DNA from: Phyllobacterium endophyticum
GTDB taxonomy: Bacteria > Pseudomonadota > Alphaproteobacteria > Rhizobiales > Rhizobiaceae
NCBI RefSeq assembly: GCF_003010935.1
Contig: NZ_PGGN01000007.1
Span: 62,001 to 126,000, forward strand
Direction: 5' to 3'
DNA length: 64,000 bases
This document shows positions 23,129 to 32,053 of this stretch, in pieces (position 1 is the stretch's first letter; each line of letters opens with the position of its first letter). The position numbers and the translations under genes are program-made. Below the pieces are notes generated by a model. That model saw nothing but the letters and a program-made list of their open reading frames with translations. It made no database searches and was not told where the DNA came from.

Positions 23129-24238
23129 ATGTTAGGCGTGGGGTTGATCGGAACAGGCTTCATGGGCAAGTGCCACGCGCTGGCGTGGAATTCGGTCCGT
23201 GCGGTCTTCGGCGATGTGCCGGCGGTACGGCTGGTTCATCTCGGCGAGGCCAATACCGAGCTCGCCGTTCGCCGTGCCAACGAATTCGGGTTCCAGAAGG
23301 CTTCAGGCGATTGGCGGGCTGTCATCGACGATTCGGAAGTCGATGTGGTCTCCATCACCACGCCCAACCAGTTCCACCCGGAAATGGCGATTGCCGCGCT
23401 CAACGCGGGCAAGCATGTCTGGTGCGAGAAGCCCATGGCGCCAACATTCGGCGACGCGCAAGCCATGCTCGCGGCGGCCCGCCAGTCCGGCAAGGTCGCG
23501 GCGCTTGGCTACAACTACACGCAGGGACCGGCCATCCGTCACATCCGCAAGCTGCTCGCCGAGAAGATCATCGGCGAGGTCAATCATCTGCGCATCGAGA
23601 TGGATGAGGACTTCATGGCCGATCCCGACGCGGTGTTTTTCTGGAAACACGAGGCGATATCCGGCTACGGGGCGCTCGACGATTTTGCCGTCCACCCGCT
23701 ATCGCTGCTGTTCACGCTCTTCGGCCGGGTCAGCCGCGTCATGTGCGACATGTCGAAGCCCTACGCGACCCGCAAGACGGCTGCCGGTACCGACCGCGCC
23801 GTCGAGACCTATGACAGCGCCAGCGTCCTTATGCATATGGAAAATGGCGTGCCGGGCACCTTGCAGGTCAATCGTTCGGCCTGGGGCCGCAAGGGCCGCA
23901 TCGCGTTGCAGATATTCGGCTCGAAAGGCTCTATCCTCTTCGATCAGGAACGCGCTAACGAGTTCCAGCTCTATGTTACGGCCGACCGCCTGACCGAGCA
24001 GGGTTACCGCACAATTTTGACGGCACCGCATCATGAGCCCTATGGACAATTCATCCCGGCGCCGGGCCATGGCCTTGGCTTCAACGATCTGAAAATCATC
24101 GAGTGCCACGAACTGATCAAGCGCATCAACGGCCAGCCAGCCCATCTGATCGAATTCGCAGACGGCCTCGAAATAGAGCGTACCGTGCATGCGATGGCGC
24201 GTTCGTTTCACGAACAGCGCTGGGTCGATGTGCGGTAG
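23129..24238 (+). CDS. Gfo/Idh/MocA oxidoreductase (inositol-type)
   Basis: This 369-residue NAD(P)-dependent dehydrogenase has the Rossmann motif VGLIGTGFMGKCHA at the N-terminus and the catalytic EKPMAP lysine segment near residue 100. The C-terminal alpha/beta domain includes DDFAVHPLSLLFTLFGRV with a likely active-site histidine. Its place in the iol region suggests oxidation of an inositol isomer (scyllo- or D-chiro-inositol) or reduction of inosose, alongside the separate iolG. MocA of rhizopine catabolism is in the same family. A GGGAGAGAGCAT precedes the ATG. Confidence 0.85.
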   Translation: MLGVGLIGTGFMGKCHALAWNSVRAVFGDVPAVRLVHLGEANTELAVRRANEFGFQKASGDWRAVIDDSEVDVVSITTPNQFHPEMAIAALNAGKHVWCEKPMAPTFGDAQAMLAAARQSGKVAALGYNYTQGPAIRHIRKLLAEKIIGEVNHLRIEMDEDFMADPDAVFFWKHEAISGYGALDDFAVHPLSLLFTLFGRVSRVMCDMSKPYATRKTAAGTDRAVETYDSASVLMHMENGVPGTLQVNRSAWGRKGRIALQIFGSKGSILFDQERANEFQLYVTADRLTEQGYRTILTAPHHEPYGQFIPAPGHGLGFNDLKIIECHELIKRINGQPAHLIEFADGLEIERTVHAMARSFHEQRWVDVR

Positions 24239-24279
24239 AGAACTTACCTGTCAGCTATTTAGGCAGTTGCGGGATATTG

Positions 24280-24405
24280 GTGCGTGGTTCGACGGGGCTC
24301 ACCATGAGGGAGATTGTTGTGCTGCAAGACAATCACCAGCGCCGCAAAAACTGGCTATCTGCGATCATCAACCTCCCTCATGGTGAGCCCTGTCGAACCA
24401 CGCAC
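24280..24405. repeat. Palindromic repeat, GTGCGTGGTTCG family (C), copy 2
   Basis: Nearly perfect 35-bp inverted arms (GTGCGTGGTTCGACGGGGCT at the left, its complement at the right with one mismatch) flank about 55 bp. It lies between the convergent Gfo/Idh and iolG genes and would form a strong hairpin on either strand, so it can serve as a bidirectional terminator. Confidence 0.85.
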
Positions 24406-24432
24406 GACTCACTTGCAAGGTGACGTAATCAA

Positions 24433-25422
24433 CTAAACCCTGATCGTCCGGTCTTCTTTCACTGATCTCAACGCAGCATCGGCCAGTGCCAGTGCAATCA
24501 ACCCATCCTCGCCGCTCGGCGCAGCTTTCACACCTGCGGCTATGGCATTGATGAACGCCGTGATCTCGTTGGCGTAAGCTTCCGTATAGCGCGTCATGAA
24601 GAAGTCATGCAGCGGCGGGCGGGTATAGCCGCTGCCATTGGCGATTTCGATTGAGACCGGCCGCTGGTTTTCCGCCGCGACCATGCCCTTTGAGCCATGC
24701 ACCTCTATCCGCTGGTCATAACCATAGGTCGCGCGGCGGGAATTGGAGATCAGGCACTGCTTGCCCGATGCTGTGACGAGGATCACACTGACGCTGTCAT
24801 AATCTCCAAGCTCGCCGATCGCCTTGTCCACCAGCACCGAGGCATGCGCGGTAACGGCCACCGGGTCTTCACCGAGCAGAAACCTCGCCATGTCGAAATC
24901 ATGGATCGTCATGTCGCGAAAGATACCGCCGGAACGGCTGATATAGTCAGCCGGCGGTGCTCCCGGATCGCGCGAGGTAATGGTGACCATTTCGACATCG
25001 CCGATCTCGCCGTCATCGATAGCTTTGCGAACAGCGGCAAAGTGCGGATCGAAACGCCGGTTGAAACCGACCATCAGCGTGGCATTCGTCTGCCGGACCA
25101 CGCCAAGGCACTCCTCGACGCGCTCGACATCGAGATCGATGGGCTTTTCGCAAAAGATCGCCTTGCCTGCACGGGCGAAGCGTTCGATCAGGTCCGCATG
25201 CGTGTCTGTCGGTGTGCAGATAATCACCGCATCGATGTCCGACGCCTGCTCGATTTCGTCGATGGAGCGGATTTCGCAGCCATGTGCGGCGGCAAGGTCC
25301 TGGGCCGCCTTTTCGAAAGCGTCGGCGACTGCGACGAGTTTCGCCTCGCTGTTCGATGTTACTGCCTTAGCGTGGACCTTGCCGATACGGCCTGCGCCAA
25401 GCAGACCAAAACGTACAGTCAT
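24433..25422 (-). CDS. iolG: inositol 2-dehydrogenase IolG
   Basis: This 329-residue enzyme oxidises myo-inositol to scyllo-inosose with NAD. The Rossmann motif is FGLLGAGRIGKVHA, and the catalytic residues are the EKPIDLD lysine near residue 95 plus the DMTIHDFDMARFLLG segment with the proton-relay Asp/His. Length and the VGFNRRFDPHF motif fit IolG better than other family members. It is the last gene of the transporter operon (binding protein, ATPase, permease, iolG), separated from the permease gene by a composite palindrome. Confidence 0.92.
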   Translation of the reverse strand: MTVRFGLLGAGRIGKVHAKAVTSNSEAKLVAVADAFEKAAQDLAAAHGCEIRSIDEIEQASDIDAVIICTPTDTHADLIERFARAGKAIFCEKPIDLDVERVEECLGVVRQTNATLMVGFNRRFDPHFAAVRKAIDDGEIGDVEMVTITSRDPGAPPADYISRSGGIFRDMTIHDFDMARFLLGEDPVAVTAHASVLVDKAIGELGDYDSVSVILVTASGKQCLISNSRRATYGYDQRIEVHGSKGMVAAENQRPVSIEIANGSGYTRPPLHDFFMTRYTEAYANEITAFINAIAAGVKAAPSGEDGLIALALADAALRSVKEDRTIRV

Positions 25423-25490
25423 TTCTTACCTCTTGAAGAGCCCGGAACCAGACCGGGCGTTATTGATTGTTCTGGCCAGCAATGCCGCGC

Positions 25491-25669
25491 TTATCTCCTC
25501 CCTTGTGGGGGAGAAAGGATTTTCCTGGATTTAGTGTCTTTACTAAATCCTTGGAAAATCCAAGAGAGGGGAAAAGGCCAATGGCAAATCCCCTCTCTTG
25601 CGATTTCTAGCACTTAGCCGGGGGCTAAGATGCTGAAATCGCTTTCTCTCCCACAAGGGGAGAGATAAC
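25491..25669. repeat. Composite palindromic element (E) with three inner hairpins
   Basis: An outer stem TATCTCCTCCCTTGTGGGGG / CCCACAAGGGGAGAGATA encloses three tandem hairpins. They are GGATTTTCC...GGAAAATCC with an inner GGATTTAGT/ACTAAATCC (about 25518-25561), AGAGAGGGG...CCCCTCTCT (about 25563-25599), and CGATTTC...GAAATCG with TTAGCC/GGCTAA inside (about 25601-25641). It ends 10 bp from the permease stop codon. Confidence 0.8.
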
Positions 25670-25679
25670 CAGCGCACAA

Positions 25680-26708
25680 CTAAACTTTGCGCTTCTTCTG
25701 GCGGTACACATCCACGATGACCGCTGTAACAATGATCACTCCCTTGATGATCTCCTGATAGTAGGCGTCAACGCGCAGGAACGTGAAGCCCGAAATCATC
25801 ACGCCGAGAATGATGGCGCCGATGACCGTGCCGGTGATCCGTCCGATGCCGCCGGTCAGCGATGTTCCGCCAATGACGGCAGCGGCAATCGCATCCAGTT
25901 CGTAGGTTACCCCCATTCCGGCCTGGGCGGTCTGAGCCCGTGCGGCCGTCACGATGCCAGCAAGCCCCGCCAGCAGTCCCGCTATGGCATAGACCTTGAT
26001 CAGATGGCGCTCGATATCGATGCCTGACACACGCGCCGCCTGCTCGTTGGCGCCAATGGCATAGGTGAATTTTCCGTACCGCGTATACCGAAGGGCAACG
26101 TGGAAGATCAGTGCGACTACGAGGAACACGACAACCGGCCAGATGCTCGTACCGATGAAGTTGAACTGGTCCGTCAACCCCGATACGGGCGAACCTTTCG
26201 TGTACCATTTGGCCACGCCGCGAGCGGAGACCATCATGCCGAGCGTAGCGATGAAGGGCGGTATCTTGGTGTAGGCGATCAACCAGCCGTTGACGATCCC
26301 GGCAAGCAGCCCGATACCGAGGCCGATACCGATGGGGATAAAGAACGGAAGGTCCGTCAACGCCGGATAGACCGGCCGCGCCCAGGTGGAGGCCTGGGCG
26401 AAACTTGCCGCGACCATCGCCGTCATTCCGACGACGGAGCCCGAGGAAAGGTCGATGCCGCCGGTAATGATCACCTGGGTGACGCCGACGGCGATAATGC
26501 CTATCACCGAGACTTGCAGGATGATGATCCGCAGGCGCTGGACGTTCATCAGGAAGCTTTGACCCGCGAATATCCATCCGAGGATTTCGAAGACGAGCGC
26601 AATGCCGACCAGCACCAGCAGGATGTTCACCTCGGGCGGCAGCCGCCGGCGGTGCCTGCGCCCGAGTGCCGGTGTTGTTACCTTGGCCGTCACCTGCTCG
26701 CTTGTCAT
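25680..26708 (-). CDS. iatP: inositol ABC transporter permease
   Basis: A 342-residue CUT2-type (RbsC-like) permease with about nine hydrophobic helices. The family loop AIGGNEQA is seen as [15 protein letters not shown]. Other typical segments are [14 protein letters not shown] and [19 protein letters not shown]. With the binding protein and ATPase encoded upstream it should import myo-inositol. The ATG at 26708 follows GGAGGAATTTATA. Confidence 0.9.
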   Translation of the reverse strand: MTSEQVTAKVTTPALGRRHRRRLPPEVNILLVLVGIALVFEILGWIFAGQSFLMNVQRLRIIILQVSVIGIIAVGVTQVIITGGIDLSSGSVVGMTAMVAASFAQASTWARPVYPALTDLPFFIPIGIGLGIGLLAGIVNGWLIAYTKIPPFIATLGMMVSARGVAKWYTKGSPVSGLTDQFNFIGTSIWPVVVFLVVALIFHVALRYTRYGKFTYAIGANEQAARVSGIDIERHLIKVYAIAGLLAGLAGIVTAARAQTAQAGMGVTYELDAIAAAVIGGTSLTGGIGRITGTVIGAIILGVMISGFTFLRVDAYYQEIIKGVIIVTAVIVDVYRQKKRKV

Positions 26709-26734
26709 TATAAATTCCTCCAAATATCTAGGCA

Positions 26735-26878
26735 AACAACCGTTTAAGAATTCAGCCTGACGAGATGGCTGGTGCGGTTTTTGAGAACAAGAACGCAGCG
26801 GACGTTAAAGTCCGTGAGCACCGGAAGCGCAAAAAATCGCATCAGAGAACCGTCAGGGCGGATTATCAAACGGTTGTT
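26735..26878. repeat. Palindromic mosaic repeat, family A, copy 4
   Basis: The ends are AACAACCGTTTAAGAATTCA and its near-complement AAACGGTTGTT, different from the GAGACC ends of other copies. The inner arms (TTCAGCCTGACGAG, CCGTCAGGGCGGATT) and centre are the same. It runs into the TGA stop (26878-26880) of the transporter ATPase gene. Confidence 0.8.
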
Positions 26879-28419
26879 CATTTCGATGCCAACTCCATCA
26901 CCTTGACCTGGGTTGCCTCGGCGCGGTCGAGAAAGCCGGTTACCCGGCCCTCATGCATCACCATGATCCGGTCGCTCATGCCCAGCACTTCCGGCATTTC
27001 CGAGGAAATCATGATCACGGCGACGCCTTGCTTGGCGAGCTGCGATACGAGGCGGTGGATCTCCGCCTTGGCACCGACGTCGATGCCACGCGTCGGCTCG
27101 TCGAGAATAAGGATTTTCGGATTGGTCAGGAGCCAGCGGCCGATCAACACCTTCTGCTGATTGCCGCCGGAAAGGTTTTCCACCCTCTCCTCCATGTTCG
27201 GCGTCTTCACGCGGAGCGTTGCACTCATGGCTTCGCAGGCTTCGGTGATACCCTTTTCCTGCACGAACCCGTACTTGACGAAACGATCCTGCAGGACTGC
27301 GATCTGCATGTTTTCGAGAACATCGAGGATAAGCAGACAGCCGGTTTCCTTGCGGTCTTCCGTGATGAAAGCCATGCCGTGACTGATCGCCTGCGTCGGC
27401 GAGTTCATCTTTATCGCCTTCCCCTTGATCTCGATCGTTCCGCTCGTCGCCGGCGTTACCCCGAAAATGGTTTCGGCGACGTTCGAACGGCCCGAGCCGA
27501 CCAGGCCGGCAACGCCGAGAATCTCGCCGGCTCTTACGTCGAACGACACGTTCCGGAATACGTTCTTCAGCGAGAGGTCCTTGACCGAAAGCACGACGTC
27601 GCCGATGGGCACCTCCTCTTTCGGAAACATCTGGGTGATCTCGCGCCCGACCATCATCTTGATGATGTCGTCGCGTGTCACATCGGTAGACGCATGCGTG
27701 CCGATATAGCGCCCGTCGCGGAACACCGAGAACTCGTCCGCGATCTCGAAAAGCTCGTTCATCTTGTGGGTGATGTAGACGATGCCGATCCCCTGCTCGC
27801 GCAAACTGCGGATGATCTCGAACAGGTGCGCCACTTCGCGCTCCGTCAGCGCCGAGGTCGGCTCATCCATGATCAGGACATCGGATTCGTACGAAACCGC
27901 CTTGGCGATCTCTACCATCTGGCGGTTGGCGACGGAGAGGTCGCGCACCTGGCTTTCCGGGTCGAGCGCGATATTCAGGCGCTGGAAAAGCTCGGTCGTC
28001 ATCTCGTACATCTTGCCATGGTCGACAAAGCCGAAGGCATTCTTCGGTTCGCGGCGAATCCAGATGTTTTCCGCCACCGTCATGAACGGCATCAGGTTGA
28101 GTTCCTGGTGGATCATGGCGATGCCATTTTCCAGCGCATCCAGCGGCGATTTGAGCCGGATCGGTATGCCTTTCAGATAGACGTCGCCCTGATCTGGAAT
28201 ATATATTCCAGCGAGAATCTTCATCAGAGTGGATTTACCGGCACCATTCTCGCCCATCAGCGCGTGAACTGTCCCGCGCTTCAGCCGGAACTGCACATTG
28301 TCCAGCGCCAGAACACCGGGAAATTCCTTGCGCACATTTTCAGCGTTCAGGAGATATTCCGCTTGCGGTATGGCACCACTGGCGCGCACCGCCGCCATGG
28401 TCGAGGGACTGACTGCCAT
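26878..28419 (-). CDS. iatA: inositol ABC transporter ATPase
   Basis: This 513-residue ATPase has two tandem ABC domains, as in RbsA/XylG. The first has Walker [11 protein letters not shown], signature [14 protein letters not shown] and Walker [11 protein letters not shown]. The second keeps [29 protein letters not shown] and [11 protein letters not shown]. As usual in this family, the second Walker A is degenerate. The ATG at 28419 is chosen because GGGAGGAG lies six bases upstream. It is separated from the binding protein gene and from the permease gene by family A repeats. Confidence 0.92.
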   Translation of the reverse strand: MAVSPSTMAAVRASGAIPQAEYLLNAENVRKEFPGVLALDNVQFRLKRGTVHALMGENGAGKSTLMKILAGIYIPDQGDVYLKGIPIRLKSPLDALENGIAMIHQELNLMPFMTVAENIWIRREPKNAFGFVDHGKMYEMTTELFQRLNIALDPESQVRDLSVANRQMVEIAKAVSYESDVLIMDEPTSALTEREVAHLFEIIRSLREQGIGIVYITHKMNELFEIADEFSVFRDGRYIGTHASTDVTRDDIIKMMVGREITQMFPKEEVPIGDVVLSVKDLSLKNVFRNVSFDVRAGEILGVAGLVGSGRSNVAETIFGVTPATSGTIEIKGKAIKMNSPTQAISHGMAFITEDRKETGCLLILDVLENMQIAVLQDRFVKYGFVQEKGITEACEAMSATLRVKTPNMEERVENLSGGNQQKVLIGRWLLTNPKILILDEPTRGIDVGAKAEIHRLVSQLAKQGVAVIMISSEMPEVLGMSDRIMVMHEGRVTGFLDRAEATQVKVMELASK

Positions 28420-28500
28420 GATCATCTCCTCCCAGAGAGGCTTACTTATATGCCGGAACACAGCAGTTTAATGCGTTCCGGTCCAAAATTAAGCGCGGTG

Positions 28501-28644
28501 GAGGCCTTTTGAGAATTCAGCCTGACGAGGCAGGTGGTGCGGTTTTCGAGAACCGGAGCGCAGTGGACTTTTTTCGTCCATGAGCACCGGAAGCGCAGCA
28601 AAACCGCATCAGATGCCCGTCAGGGTGGATTGGTAAAGGTCTCC
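28501..28644. repeat. Palindromic mosaic repeat, family A, copy 5
   Basis: A full copy (GGCCTTTTGAGAATTCAG at the left to GATTGGTAAAGGTCTCC at the right; centre CCGGAGCGCAGTGGAC / GTCCATGAGCACCGG). It ends at the base before the TGA stop (28645-28647) of the binding-protein gene, in the position where E. coli malE-malF carries REP elements. Confidence 0.85.
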
Positions 28645-29574
28645 TCAGTTCGACTTCTGATACTTCGACAGGTTCTCCGGCGTCACCAGTTCAAACGGCA
28701 CATAGACCTTGGTCTCGACCTTTTCGCCTTTCGAAAGCTTGAGCGCTGCATCGACCGCGCCCTTGCCCTGACCGGCAGCGTTCTGGAACACAGTCACGTC
28801 GAGGTCGCCGGCTGCCATGGCGGCAAGCGCGTCCTGCGTTGCATCGACGCCGCCAACGACGACACTGTCCATCGACCGGCCCGCAGCCTTGAGGGCCTGG
28901 ATTGCGCCGATGGCCATTTCATCGTTGTTCGAGACGACCGCGTCGAATTCCAGTCCGGCAGAAAGCCAGTTGGTCATCAGGTCGGACCCTTCGGTACGCG
29001 ACCAGTTGGCGGTCTGCTCCTCGACGATTTCAAGCCCCTTGCACTCGTCGGTCGCAATCACGTCATGCACGTCCTTGGTGCGCTGGCGGGCTGCCTGGTT
29101 GGAAAGTTCGCCCATCATGACAACGATCTTGCCCTTGCCCTTCAGAAGCCTGCAGACTTCCTTTGTCTCCAGCGTGCCGGATTCCACTTCATTGGAAGCC
29201 ACGAAAGCCTGCTTTTCCGGGAGGCTGTCGACATTTGCCGGTTCGCGGTTGACGTAGACGAGCGGAATGCCCGCATCGGCGGCGATCTTCGACATGGCAG
29301 CGGTCGCGTCCGTGTCAACGGCATTGACGATGATCGCATCGACCTTCGACGCGATGAAATTCTGTATCTGGCTCTGCTGCTTGGCAACGTCGTTCTGCGC
29401 GTCTTCCACCTGCAATGTGACGCCGTCCAATGTCTTGGCATAGTCCTGCATGCCGTTGCGCAACACGGTGAGGAAGTTATCGTCGAACTTCGCCATCGAG
29501 ACACCGATATTGGCAGCCGAGGCGGATCCGACCATCAAGGCCGATACAGCCACTCCCATCAAGAACTTTTTCAT
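28645..29574 (-). CDS. ibpA: inositol-binding periplasmic protein
   Basis: A 309-residue periplasmic-binding protein of the RbsB/Peripla_BP_4 type. Residues 1-20 are a signal peptide ending in GSASA. The mature N-terminus is ANIGVSMAKFDDNFLTVL, and sugar-pocket segments include VDAIIVNAVDTD and VVSNNDEMAIGAIQAL. It fits rhizobial and Caulobacter inositol-binding proteins in genome context. The ATG at 29574 follows GGAGGAGAAGAA. It is the first gene of the transporter-iolG operon. Confidence 0.9.
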   Translation of the reverse strand: MKKFLMGVAVSALMVGSASAANIGVSMAKFDDNFLTVLRNGMQDYAKTLDGVTLQVEDAQNDVAKQQSQIQNFIASKVDAIIVNAVDTDATAAMSKIAADAGIPLVYVNREPANVDSLPEKQAFVASNEVESGTLETKEVCRLLKGKGKIVVMMGELSNQAARQRTKDVHDVIATDECKGLEIVEEQTANWSRTEGSDLMTNWLSAGLEFDAVVSNNDEMAIGAIQALKAAGRSMDSVVVGGVDATQDALAAMAAGDLDVTVFQNAAGQGKGAVDAALKLSKGEKVETKVYVPFELVTPENLSKYQKSN

Positions 29575-29729
29575 TTCTTCTCCTCCACAAGCGGTGCCCG
29601 GCTGCACCTGTTTTAATCCGGCTTCGTCACCCCGTTCATTGCAAGCCTCACCTGTCCCTGGCTGGCAATATCCGGACATGAAGAGTGCGTGACTTCTCTC
29701 ACGCGAATCCGATTCTGAATACCCATTAC

Positions 29730-29773
29730 GGAATATACGAACCGTTGGGATCAGTTTCTGAAATATTTATTCC
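29730..29773. promoter_or_regulatory. Two candidate IolR sites in front of the inositol transporter operon
   Basis: GGAA-TATACG-AACC (29730-29743) and GAAA-TATTTA-TTCC (29760-29773) are again 30 bp apart centre to centre, as at iolC. The rest of the 348-bp gap (29575-29922) shows no gene. A CTTGCACTGCTGTGCAAG hairpin lies near 29836, ahead of the cyclase gene. Confidence 0.5.
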
Positions 29774-29922
29774 ATTTTAACGGGAAAGCGTCAAGCGGAT
29801 TTGAGGCTGAAGGGCCAATTAATAAGCCGCTCAGGCTTGCACTGCTGTGCAAGCTCAGCGCGTCCCGTCGCGCTCAAACGAATACAGTGTGTGTGCATTT
29901 GAATTCGGTGTAGAATACCGCC

Positions 29923-31332
29923 ATGAGTGAAGCTCAGTCCTTGTTTGCTTTGTTGCGCCAGTCTGCCGGCGCTGAAGTCGTCGACGCAATCGAGCGGCTT
30001 GTGCGCGACGCGCCCGATCGCAAGCTAAGCCGTATCAATACGCTTGCCTTCGCCGCCCATGAAGGGCTCGGCGAAGAGCCGACGATCAATGCTTTTCTCC
30101 ATGCCTCCCGTCTCGGGCTGTTCGAGATATCTTGGAATGTTCTGTGTCCCGGCTGTGGCGGGGTCCTTGACGCCAATACTTCGCTTAAAACCGTGCAGAG
30201 CGATGAATATACCTGCGCACTCTGTGCCGCCGGGTATGAGCCAACCCTCGATGAGATGGTCGAGGTAACCTTTACGGTCAGTCCGCGCGTGCGACGCATC
30301 GAAGCTCACAACCCGCATCAATTGCCTCCTCTCGAATATTTCCGCCAGATCTATTGGGGCTCCGGCATCGATCTGCCGGAAGACGATTTCGAAGCCAGGG
30401 TCGACGAGTTCGTGCTTGAGACGCTTGAATTGCCCCCTGGAGAAAAGGCCGTGATTTCCATTCACCTGCCGGAGGCATTCGTCGTGCTCTTCGAGCCCGT
30501 GACGCACGCGGCACAGTTCCTCGACGTGAGCGGCGAGCCGACGAAGGAGCGGCAAACCCTCTCGCTGGTCTTCGACCGCGCCCACCGGCACAGTGAAACG
30601 ATCAGGCTGCACCCGGGTCCCTTGCGTATCTCCGTTGAGAACCATACCGGGGTTCGCACTTTGCCCTCGGTCTGCTTAGCCAATGACGCTCTTCATGCGC
30701 TGCTGGGTCGCCGCCGTCCTTTCCTCACGGCCAAGCGCCTCCTGTCGAACCAGACCTTCCGCGACATCTACCGCACGGATACGATCGACGTTGACCAGCG
30801 GCTGAGGATCACCAGTCTTACCTTCCTCTTTACCGATTTGCGCGGTTCGACCGCCCTTTACGAGCGGGTGGGCGACCTTGCGGCTTTCGATCTCGTGAAA
30901 GCGCATTTCGCCATTCTCAACGAGATAGTCAGTGCGGAGGCAGGCGCTGTCGTGAAAACGATAGGGGACGCGGTAATGGCAACCTTCCCGGCGCCCGAGC
31001 GCGCGTTGATCGCCGCAATGCGTATGCGCGAGGCCATGCTGCGGCTCAACAGGGAACGCGGCAATGAGGACCTGCTCCTGAAGATTGGCATCCATGAAGG
31101 ACCCTGCATTGCCGTCAGCCTCAATGAACGCCAGGACTATTTCGGGCAGACGGTCAACATTGCCTCGCGCGTGCAGCAACTTGCCACCTCGCATGAGATT
31201 TTCGCCACGGGATCCGTGCTTGATGACCCTCGCGCCTCCCGGCTTCTGGCACAGCAAGGCCTGACTCCCATGTCGCAGAACGTCATGCTCCGCGGCATTT
31301 CGGATCAAATCAGCGTCTATACGATTCCGTAA
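29923..31332 (+). CDS. class III adenylate/guanylate cyclase with zinc-ribbon N-terminus
   Basis: A 469-residue cytoplasmic protein. The N-terminal 280 residues form a DUF5939-like module containing a zinc ribbon (LCPGCGG near residue 75 and CALCAAG near 104). The C-terminal class III cyclase domain starts near residue 300 with TFLFTDLRGSTALYERVGD, which holds the metal-binding aspartate, and continues with VKTIGDAVMATF and FGQTVNIASRVQQL. It should make cAMP. The substrate-selecting residues were not resolved by eye. It is transcribed alone, divergent from the inositol transporter. Confidence 0.88.
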   Translation: MSEAQSLFALLRQSAGAEVVDAIERLVRDAPDRKLSRINTLAFAAHEGLGEEPTINAFLHASRLGLFEISWNVLCPGCGGVLDANTSLKTVQSDEYTCALCAAGYEPTLDEMVEVTFTVSPRVRRIEAHNPHQLPPLEYFRQIYWGSGIDLPEDDFEARVDEFVLETLELPPGEKAVISIHLPEAFVVLFEPVTHAAQFLDVSGEPTKERQTLSLVFDRAHRHSETIRLHPGPLRISVENHTGVRTLPSVCLANDALHALLGRRRPFLTAKRLLSNQTFRDIYRTDTIDVDQRLRITSLTFLFTDLRGSTALYERVGDLAAFDLVKAHFAILNEIVSAEAGAVVKTIGDAVMATFPAPERALIAAMRMREAMLRLNRERGNEDLLLKIGIHEGPCIAVSLNERQDYFGQTVNIASRVQQLATSHEIFATGSVLDDPRASRLLAQQGLTPMSQNVMLRGISDQISVYTIP

Positions 31333-31362
31333 AGCCGCGTATTCGGCGTCATTGGGCGAATG

Positions 31363-31992
31363 TCACTTGCGCGTTGCCAAGGCGGCCGTCACGCCAAGAC
31401 CGATGAATGACGTTCCGGCGAACCAGCGCTGCAGGCGCAGGAACCGCCGGTTGCGGCGCAGGAAATCGCCTGCTGCCCCGGCAATCAGCGCGAATATCCC
31501 GTCGCTGATAATGCCGAGAACCATGAAGGTCAGGCCAAGAACGAGTATCTGCCAATGCAGCGCGCCACGCGCCGGATCGACGAATTGCGGCAGGAAAGCC
31601 AGGAAAAAGATCGCGGTCTTCGGATTGAACAGATTGACCACGAAGCCGTCGCGGAAAACACGGCGCAGCGGCTCGGCAGGCACAGCGGGCGCTTCGGGGT
31701 GTGGATCCTTGGCGAGCAAGGTTCGAATGCCGATCCAGACAAGATAGGCGGCACCGAGATATTTCACGACGGCAAAGGCAAGCGCAGATGACATGATCAA
31801 CGCCGAAAGCCCGACAGCGGCCGCTGTGATATGGACGATCGTGCCAAGATGGATACCCAGCACAGATACCAGCCCCGCCGCCTTACCCTGTTCGACTGAC
31901 CGTGCCACGATATAAAGCACAGCGGGACCTGGCGTCAGCAAAAGTACCAGGGACGCCATCACGAACAGGCCCCACAAAGTCAGATCCGGCAT
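31363..31992 (-). CDS. LysE-family exporter
   Basis: A 209-residue membrane protein with about six helices. The family start MPDLTLWGLFVMASLVLLLTPGP and the following YIVARSVEQGKAAGLVSVLGIHLG are typical of LysE/RhtB amino-acid exporters. NLFNPKTAIFFLAFLPQFVDP in the middle confirms it. The exported substrate (homoserine lactone, threonine, leucine or other) cannot be told. The ATG at 31992 gives the proper start; the frame is open further upstream. It follows selO by about 60 bp on the same strand. Confidence 0.9.
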   Translation of the reverse strand: MPDLTLWGLFVMASLVLLLTPGPAVLYIVARSVEQGKAAGLVSVLGIHLGTIVHITAAAVGLSALIMSSALAFAVVKYLGAAYLVWIGIRTLLAKDPHPEAPAVPAEPLRRVFRDGFVVNLFNPKTAIFFLAFLPQFVDPARGALHWQILVLGLTFMVLGIISDGIFALIAGAAGDFLRRNRRFLRLQRWFAGTSFIGLGVTAALATRK

Positions 31993-32053
31993 GATATCTC
32001 TCCGCTTCGGTCGTAAACGCTTCAGCGGAGCAAGCCACAGGGTCGCCCGCCCG

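Noticed and set aside
17224-25669. Insertion sequences as the source of the intergenic repeats
   Set aside because: None of the elements encodes a transposase fragment or shows a clear target-site duplication. They are non-autonomous palindromic elements.
26953-28512. A 519-codon open frame antisense to the inositol transporter ATPase
   Set aside because: Histidine- and arginine-rich, low-complexity translation without motifs. The ATPase on the other strand has every expected ABC motif.
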